Source of the DNA: Mycolicibacterium sp.
Lineage (GTDB): Bacteria > Actinomycetota > Actinomycetes > Mycobacteriales > Mycobacteriaceae
Direction: 5' to 3'
Length of the DNA stretch: 64,000 bases
NCBI GenBank assembly: GCA_020637165.1
Contig: JACJWN010000006.1
Location: 333,105 to 397,104, forward strand
The notes under the pieces are model-generated. The model ran no database searches. It saw nothing but the letters and a program-made list of their open reading frames with translations, and was not told the DNA's origin. How positions within the stretch are numbered: position 1 is the first letter of the stretch; every line of letters begins with the position of its first letter. The position numbers were made by a program, and so were the translations under genes. Below, piece by piece: positions 57,091 to 64,000 of this stretch.

Positions 57091-58084
57091 CAAGCCGGCC
57101 AGGCCGGCGATCGACCCGGTTCGCTGGCAGCCGCCGCCGACAGCGCCGCTGCCGGAGTTCGGGGCGGTCGAGTTGACCGTAGTCGCGCTCCCCGGCGATG
57201 CGCCGGAGGACATCGTTGTCGACGACGACGGGATGATCTGGACCGGACTGGCCGACGGCCGCATCGTGCGGATCGACCCCGACGGTCGAGTGCGCGTGGT
57301 CGGCGACACCGGGGGCCGCCCGCTCGGCCTGGCGGTCGCCCGCGACGACCGGTTGCTGATCTGCGACAGCCCACGCGGCTTACTGGCGATGGACGTCGAC
57401 ACCGGCCGCATCGAGGTGCTGGTGGACTGCGTCGACGGCCGAAAGCTGACCTTCTGCTCCAACGTCGTCGAACTCGACGACGGCACAATCTATTTCACCC
57501 AGTCCACCGCGAAGTTCAGCTACGCGAACTTCAAGGCGGCGATCTTCGAGGCCCGGGGTGACGGCGGACTTTTCCGCCGGGACCCGGGCGGGGCGGTCAC
57601 CCAGGTTCTGGACAACCTGTACTTCGCCAACGGCCTGACCCTGACCGCCGACGGTTCCGCGTTGGTGTTCGCCGAGACCCAGGCACGGCGGCTGTCCAAG
57701 TACTGGCTGAGCGGCCCCGCGGCCGACACGGTCACTCCGCTGGCGGTTCATCTGCCCGGCATGCCCGACAACATATCGACCGGATCAGACGGCCGGATCT
57801 GGTGTGCGATGGTCACGCCGGCCAACGCCGCGGCGGACTGGCTGGCGCCGCGCGCACCGCTGCTGCGGAAGGCGCTGTGGCGCCTGCCCGAGCGGCTGCA
57901 GCCGCAGATCGAGCCGGTGGTGTGGGCGGTGGCCTTCGACCCCGACGACGGCGCCGCCGTGGCCGGGTTGCAGATGACCCGCTCGGACTTCGGCGTCGTC
58001 ACCGGCCTGGTCGAACACCGAGGTGAGCTGTGGATGAGCAGTATCGGCTTCCCCGCGGTTGCGCATTGCCCCCTTCCGAGCTAG
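57077..58084 (+). CDS. SMP-30 / strictosidine synthase-like beta-propeller protein
   Basis: A 335-residue protein with the six-bladed propeller pattern: GDAPEDIVVDDDGMIWTGLADGRIVRID, GGRPLGLAVARDDRLLICDS, TFCSNVVELDDGTIYFTQST, LYFANGLTLTADGSALVFAET, GMPDNISTGSDGRIWCAM. ANGL and PDNI blocks are the calcium-binding or active-site residues of gluconolactonase/strictosidine synthase enzymes. The substrate is unknown. No signal peptide. The start overlaps the aminotransferase by 14 nt, so it may hydrolyse a lactone or lactam intermediate in the same pathway; this is speculative. Confidence 0.75.
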   Translation: MPGADKPARPAIDPVRWQPPPTAPLPEFGAVELTVVALPGDAPEDIVVDDDGMIWTGLADGRIVRIDPDGRVRVVGDTGGRPLGLAVARDDRLLICDSPRGLLAMDVDTGRIEVLVDCVDGRKLTFCSNVVELDDGTIYFTQSTAKFSYANFKAAIFEARGDGGLFRRDPGGAVTQVLDNLYFANGLTLTADGSALVFAETQARRLSKYWLSGPAADTVTPLAVHLPGMPDNISTGSDGRIWCAMVTPANAAADWLAPRAPLLRKALWRLPERLQPQIEPVVWAVAFDPDDGAAVAGLQMTRSDFGVVTGLVEHRGELWMSSIGFPAVAHCPLPS

Positions 58085-58160
58085 CACCGCCTATCTAACA
58101 ATTGCATCAATAGCCACACGAGTCACAGCGCGGCTCCCCGGTTTCGGGCCCGGGATCGCC

Positions 58161-58166
58161 TAACCT
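58161..58166 (+). promoter_or_regulatory. Putative -10 box (TAACCT) for dacB1
   Basis: TAACCT is 8 nt before the ATG at 58175 and no ribosome-binding site is seen. It fits a leaderless promoter. Confidence 0.45.
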
Positions 58167-59336
58167 GCCAACCCATGGCGACGTTGACGACGGTGCGGCG
58201 CGCAGCCGCCATCGCGGCGGCGCTGGTGATGACGGGTACTCCCGCGCTGGCCCTGGCCGAGCCGATGCCGGCCCAGGATCCCAATGCCTGCCCGTACCGG
58301 GTGAGCACCCCTCCCGCGGTGGACTCCTCGGAGGTGCCCAAGGCCGGGGATCCCCCGCAACCGCTGCCCGTTCCGGCCACGCCGGTCGGCGGCGAGGCGC
58401 TGAGCGGATGCGGGGTGATCGTCGCCGCCGGCACCCCGCCGCTGCCCGAGGACGTCTCGGCCGAGGCATGGCTGGTCGCCGACCTGGACTCCGGCGAGGT
58501 CATCGCGGCCCGCGACCCACACGGCCGGCATCGACCGGCGAGCATCGTCAAGGTGCTGACGGCCATGGTGGCCATCAACGAACTCCCGCTGAACCGGATC
58601 GTCGACGGCACCCAGGAGGACGCCAACTCCGAGGGCACCCGGGTCGGCATCGAACCCGGCGGCCGGTACACCATCAACGACCTGTTGCACGGCCTGCTGA
58701 TGTACTCCGGCAACGACGCCGCCCACGCGCTGGCCGTGCAACTCGGCGGCATGGACGTGGCGCTGCAGAAGATCAACACGCTGGCGGCCAAGCTCGGAGC
58801 GCGTGACACCCGAGTGGCCACCCCGTCCGGACTCGACGGACCGGGAATGAGCACCTCGGCCTATGACATGGGCCTGTTCTACCGGTACGCGTTCTCCAAC
58901 CCGATCTTCGCCGACATCGTCAACACCCGCGAGTATCAGTTCCCCGACGACAACGGCAAGCCGCCCTACCCGATCGAGAACGACAACAAACTGCTGCTCA
59001 ACTACCCCGGCGCGCTCGGCGGCAAGACCGGCTATACCGACGACGCGCGCCAGACCTTCGTGGGCGCGGCCAACCACGACGGCCGGCGTCTGGTGACTGT
59101 GCTCCTGCGCGGCACCCGGCAGCCGATCGCCCCCTGGGAGCAGGCCGCCCATCTGCTGGACTACGGGTTCGCCACTCCGCCGGGCACCATGATCGGCAAC
59201 CTGATCGAGCCCGACCCCTCCCTGTTGCCGCCGAAACCCGATGCCGTCCCCGTGGCCGCGCCGATCCTGCCGGTCGAGGCCATGCCGATCCGGGTCGGCG
59301 TCGCGGTGGTCGGCACGATCATCATCTTCGGCCTGA

Positions 59337-61192
<1,856 letters not shown>

Positions 61193-61194
61193 TC

Positions 61195-62250
61195 ATGCGG
61201 AAAATCCTCGCGACGGCCGCTGCGGTGTTGACCGCGACGACCCTGCTCGCCGGCTGTTCGGGCGGCCCGGGAGCGGGCGATAAGCGCCCACCGGGGGCCG
61301 CGGTGGTGGTGGTCTCCGGCGGTGATGCGACCAGTCCGTTCACCACGCCGGACGCCGCCTGCGCAACCGGCCTTGCGGCCGGCAACACCAACACCGCGAT
61401 CCGCGAGTTCCTGCTGGACAAGGGCTACACCGTCTACACCTCACCGGCGATGGCCGGCCGCGGGCAGGTCGTCGATCAGACCGGCTTCGGCGCGTTCGGG
61501 GTCTGCCCGGTGACCCTCCCGGAGAACATGACGGTCAATTCCACCGGCAGCATCGACACCGCCGGGGAACATCTGGCCCGTTTCGTCAACTGGCTGAACA
61601 AGGAGAAAGGCGTCACCGAAGTCGATCTGGTGGCCCACTCGATGGGCGGGCTGTACTCGCGAGCGGCCATCCGGGTGCTGGCCACCACCGACAGCCCGGT
61701 GAAGGTCCGGTCGCTGACCACCATCGGCACACCCTGGCAGGGCTCCTACCTGTCCGACTACGCCAACGACCTCATACCGATCACCGAATGCAAGGGCGAC
61801 AAGTTCTGCGAGAACGGGATGAAGGACTTCAAGGCCCTCGTGCGCAAACAGATGTCCGGCTCCGGGCGGGAAGTCAACAAGGCGTTCCTGATGGGCTCGG
61901 GCGGCTGGAACGAGTTCCAGTCAGGTGTGCTGGACAAGATCCCGGTGGTATTGATCGCGGGCAACCGGTTCAAGCTGCCCGGCCCCGCCAATCCGGGGGT
62001 GTGGCCCAACGACGGGCTGGTGGCCGAGCAGAGCGCGCTGGCCAAGAACATCGGGGATCCGATACTTCCGCACCGGCGCTGCCACACATTCGACGACACC
62101 CACAGCATCTACGTCTCCGACCAGGTCGGTCTCAAATGGGATACGGCGCTGACCTGGGACCCGCAAGTCCTCGACGTCGTGCATCAGTCCATTCAGGAAG
62201 CGCCCAAGGCACTGGACGGCGCCAACCGCGAGGGCTGCCCGGCGGCCTAG
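61195..62250 (+). CDS. Lipoprotein alpha/beta hydrolase (lipase-like)
   Basis: A 351-residue exported lipoprotein. The signal peptide ends in LLAGC with C21 as lipidation site. The mature domain is lipase-like: the nucleophile S149 in VAHSMGGLYSRAA, IGTPWQGSYLSDYAND after it, an aspartate near VWPNDGLVAEQSA and a histidine in DDTHSIYVSDQ. Paired cysteines (TECKGDKFCEN) suggest disulfides. This resembles secreted triacylglycerol lipases and esterases. The 3' end overlaps the tetR stop by 4 bp. Confidence 0.85.
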   Translation: MRKILATAAAVLTATTLLAGCSGGPGAGDKRPPGAAVVVVSGGDATSPFTTPDAACATGLAAGNTNTAIREFLLDKGYTVYTSPAMAGRGQVVDQTGFGAFGVCPVTLPENMTVNSTGSIDTAGEHLARFVNWLNKEKGVTEVDLVAHSMGGLYSRAAIRVLATTDSPVKVRSLTTIGTPWQGSYLSDYANDLIPITECKGDKFCENGMKDFKALVRKQMSGSGREVNKAFLMGSGGWNEFQSGVLDKIPVVLIAGNRFKLPGPANPGVWPNDGLVAEQSALAKNIGDPILPHRRCHTFDDTHSIYVSDQVGLKWDTALTWDPQVLDVVHQSIQEAPKALDGANREGCPAA

Positions 62251-62852
62251 GTCGGAGCGCCGACCGGCATCAGCACCCGGACCGCCGCCTCGACCACCGC
62301 ATCGAGGTCGTCGCCCAGGCTTCCGGACAGCCACTGCTGGGCTAGCTCTGCCATCGCTCCGGCGTACATCGCGGCGCCGACGAGGTCCGTGGTGCGGGTC
62401 GAGGCCGGCGCCGCGCCTTCTTCGTCGAGAACCGACTTGCGCAGCAGTTCCTGGGTGGCCGCGCGACGTTCCGCGAGCACGGGATTGGTCCGGGCCTCGG
62501 TGAACAGGATCTTGCCTCGCCGCGGATCCGCTGAGCTGAAGTCGAGGACCGCACGGATGCCCGCCCTCAGGCGGGTCCGGTCGTCGGGCAGCCCGGCCAT
62601 CGCCTCACCCAGCGCTCCCATGAGTCCGGCCACCACCACGTCATAGGCCGCACCCAGCAGCTCGTCGGTGTCGGCGAAACCCTCGTAAAAGTAACGGGTG
62701 TGCAGCCCGCTCTGACGGCAGACCGACCGGACCGTGACCACGGCTTCGCCGTTCTCGCCGAACAATTCGAAGGCGGCCCGGATGAGCAACGCATTGCGCA
62801 CGGCCTGGCGATCGGCCTGGGATAGCCCGGCCCACCTCGAGGTACGCGACAC
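62247..62852 (-). CDS. TetR-family transcriptional regulator
   Basis: A 201-residue regulator. The N-terminal helix-turn-helix is [48 protein letters not shown], followed by a helical ligand-binding domain. A TTG further upstream (62906) lies within a palindrome and is unlikely. GTG 62852 is preferred: a TATCCT box is 6 nt ahead of it. The palindrome at 62887-62906 is a likely operator for it and for the divergent surface protein gene. Confidence 0.85.
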   Translation of the reverse strand: MSRTSRWAGLSQADRQAVRNALLIRAAFELFGENGEAVVTVRSVCRQSGLHTRYFYEGFADTDELLGAAYDVVVAGLMGALGEAMAGLPDDRTRLRAGIRAVLDFSSADPRRGKILFTEARTNPVLAERRAATQELLRKSVLDEEGAAPASTRTTDLVGAAMYAGAMAELAQQWLSGSLGDDLDAVVEAAVRVLMPVGAPT

Positions 62853-62858
62853 TTGACG

Positions 62859-62864
62859 AGGATA
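62859..62864 (-). promoter_or_regulatory. Putative -10 box (TATCCT) for tetR
   Basis: On the minus strand TATCCT is 6 nt before the GTG at 62852. It fits a leaderless promoter next to the palindrome. Confidence 0.42.
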
Positions 62865-62886
62865 TCCACGCGATTTGTGGTATTCA

Positions 62887-62906
62887 TTGGATACACCCGT
62901 ATCCAA
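62887..62906. promoter_or_regulatory. TetR operator candidate
   Basis: Perfect inverted repeat TTGGATAC-ACCC-GTATCCAA (8-bp arms, 4-nt centre) in the divergent gap between tetR and the exported repeat protein gene. It lies in the -35 zone of the tetR promoter and 32 bp before the other ATG. Confidence 0.7.
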
Positions 62907-62938
62907 CTCTTGCGGTCGGGTTGTCGAAGGGAAGTGTC

Positions 62939-64000
62939 ATGGATCCTGCAGCCCGGGGCGCACGACGGAGCGCGGCAGCGTTTGCGATCGGATTGGGTCT
63001 GGCCGTCGCGGCGAGCCCCGGGATCGCTTCGGCGGAGGACACCGACTCCCCCTCCCCGGATCCGCGACCGTCGCAGACCGCCCCCAAGCGGAACGCCGCA
63101 CCAAGAACGGCGGAGCCGCAACAGGCGGGGATTTCGGCTCGTGAACCCAGGGGCCGGCAGCGGTCGGCCGCCATCGGCAACGGCCGAGCGACCGCGGCCA
63201 AGGCCTCGACGCCGCAGGCCAAGAACTCAGTGCCGGAACCCGCCTCGGCCGACGTCCCGGCGCCTGCGCCGGCGCCGCCGGCCGCGACGGTCGCGGCGGT
63301 GGCATCCACAGCCGCGGCCGTGCCCGCGGCCGTGCCCGCGGCCGTGGCCGTTCCGGCCGTTCCGGCCGTATCGGCGACAACGGCCGTATCGAACATTTCC
63401 GCCGCGTTGCGCCGGGTGGCGCTGGCGCCGGTGCCGAAGCCGGCCGCGGTCATGACGGCGGCCTCGCCGGTGCCGTTGGCCTCCTCTGCGGCGGCCCAGA
63501 CGGCCGCGGTAAGCGCCGCGGCAACGACCCCGTTGGACTTCCTGGCCGCCGCACTGGCGGCGATCAGCCAGGAGATCAGCCGACTGTTCTTCAACCGCAC
63601 GCCCACCGCCAGGCCCGAGCAATACGGGGTGAGCACGTCAGGCGTTGCGACGGGGACGATCGGGGGTTGGGATCCCGATGGAGATCGGCTCAGCTATTCG
63701 GTCACCACAGCCCCGGCCGACGGCACCGTCGTCATCGACACCACGGGCACCTTCACCTACACCGCGGGTGCGGAACTCGCCGGCACCGGCGGGACGGACA
63801 CCTTCTCGGTTCAGGTGCGCGACACAGGATTCCACCTCAACTTCTGGACTCCGACCACGATTTCGGTACCGGTGACCGTGACGATTGCCGCGCCTGCCCC
63901 GGCACCGGTGGACCCCGACCCCACACCCGTCGACCCGGACCCCACACCGGTGGACCCCGACCCCACACCTGTCGATCCCGACCCCACGCCCGTCGACCCC
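62939..64000 (+). CDS. Large exported repeat protein, cadherin/VCBS-like (3' end outside window)
   Basis: The first 354 codons of a longer gene, all open to the edge. A signal peptide (about 1-33, ending ASPGIASA) is followed by roughly 230 residues rich in Ala, Pro and Val with low complexity. Then comes an Ig-like/cadherin VCBS-type domain ([47 protein letters not shown]). It ends, so far, in tandem PVDPDPT heptads (63905 onward). GAAGGGAAG precedes the ATG at 62939. This looks like a surface or secreted adhesin-like protein of environmental mycobacteria. The true domain content beyond the edge is unknown. Confidence 0.72.
   Translation, partial: MDPAARGARRSAAAFAIGLGLAVAASPGIASAEDTDSPSPDPRPSQTAPKRNAAPRTAEPQQAGISAREPRGRQRSAAIGNGRATAAKASTPQAKNSVPEPASADVPAPAPAPPAATVAAVASTAAAVPAAVPAAVAVPAVPAVSATTAVSNISAALRRVALAPVPKPAAVMTAASPVPLASSAAAQTAAVSAAATTPLDFLAAALAAISQEISRLFFNRTPTARPEQYGVSTSGVATGTIGGWDPDGDRLSYSVTTAPADGTVVIDTTGTFTYTAGAELAGTGGTDTFSVQVRDTGFHLNFWTPTTISVPVTVTIAAPAPAPVDPDPTPVDPDPTPVDPDPTPVDPDPTPVDP
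63905..64000 (+). repeat. 21-bp tandem repeats encoding PVDPDPT
   Basis: Four complete 21-nt units (63905-63925, 63926-63946, 63947-63967, 63968-63988) and a partial fifth run to the window edge. Each unit codes Pro-Val-Asp-Pro-Asp-Pro-Thr. Synonymous differences (GTG/GTC, CCC/CCG, ACA/ACG) show they are not freshly copied. Confidence 0.85.

Noticed and set aside
63905-64000. Tandem repeats as a CRISPR array
   Set aside because: Units are contiguous 21-bp codon repeats with no spacers and lie in frame within an exported protein.

Overview
The window is high-GC, densely coded actinobacterial DNA, and gene content and order match a mycobacterium. The wbbL-rmlD / lcp1, fadE25-purE-purK, accD5-accE5-maf-sseA-sufE-accA3-sigF-rsbW, lhr-nei2, glpD2-lpdA, amiA1-punA-upp, add-sdhCDAB and dacB1-yhjD-trpS blocks follow the M. 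tuberculosis Rv3265c to Rv3336c order. The extra genes (P450 cluster, HNH repeat-family gene, large surface protein, an added efflux operon) suggest an environmental, probably rapid-growing, Mycolicibacterium-type species. Ortholog names come from memory of those sequences, not from a search.

Layout. 1-4.0 kb: cell-wall linker synthesis (wbbL, rmlD) divergent from an LCP ligase. 4.0-5.4 kb: a secreted haemophore-like protein and biotin ligase. 5.4-9.5 kb: fadE25, purine genes, GtrA and PH-domain membrane proteins. 9.6-18.0 kb: a PLP decarboxylase, then the acyl-CoA carboxylase group (accD5, accE5, accA3) with maf, sseA and a SufE-like gene, interrupted by about 1 kb of lower-GC DNA. 18.0-20.2 kb: rsbW-sigF and two small genes, each unit behind its own SigF-type promoter. 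20.2-26.2 kb: a lipoprotein, a glycosyltransferase and an epoxide hydrolase, divergent from ferredoxin / ferredoxin reductase / P450. 26.2-31.8 kb: lhr helicase, a small lipoprotein and Nei2. 31.8-37.3 kb: a membrane protein, a hydrolase, pseudouridine synthase, glpD2 and lpdA. 37.4-42.5 kb: cyclotransferase-like, DUF559, galE, amidohydrolase, punA and upp genes. 42.5-49.9 kb: an Rv3311-like gene, the HNH gene, add and sdhCDAB. 49.9-53.7 kb: mmpR-mmpS-mmpL. 53.7-58.1 kb: an aldehyde dehydrogenase divergent from an Lrp regulator and aminotransferase (amine catabolism), then an SMP-30-like gene. 58.2-64 kb: dacB1, yhjD, trpS, a lipase lipoprotein, a TetR regulator and the 5' part of a large exported repeat protein that leaves the window.

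How the genes connect. BirA would biotinylate AccA3, which pairs with AccD5/AccE5 to make carboxylated acyl-CoAs for lipid synthesis. SigF and its anti-sigma factor appear autoregulated, with two neighbouring small genes apparently under the same control. The MmpR-type regulator has a perfect 18-bp palindrome over its own promoter/start and is translationally coupled to MmpS and MmpL. The decarboxylase, aldehyde dehydrogenase and aminotransferase could form a diamine route, although they lie 43 kb apart. At least sixteen genes show a TANNNT box 6-8 nt before the start codon, which suggests widespread leaderless transcription. No tRNA, rRNA, insertion sequence or CRISPR array was seen.
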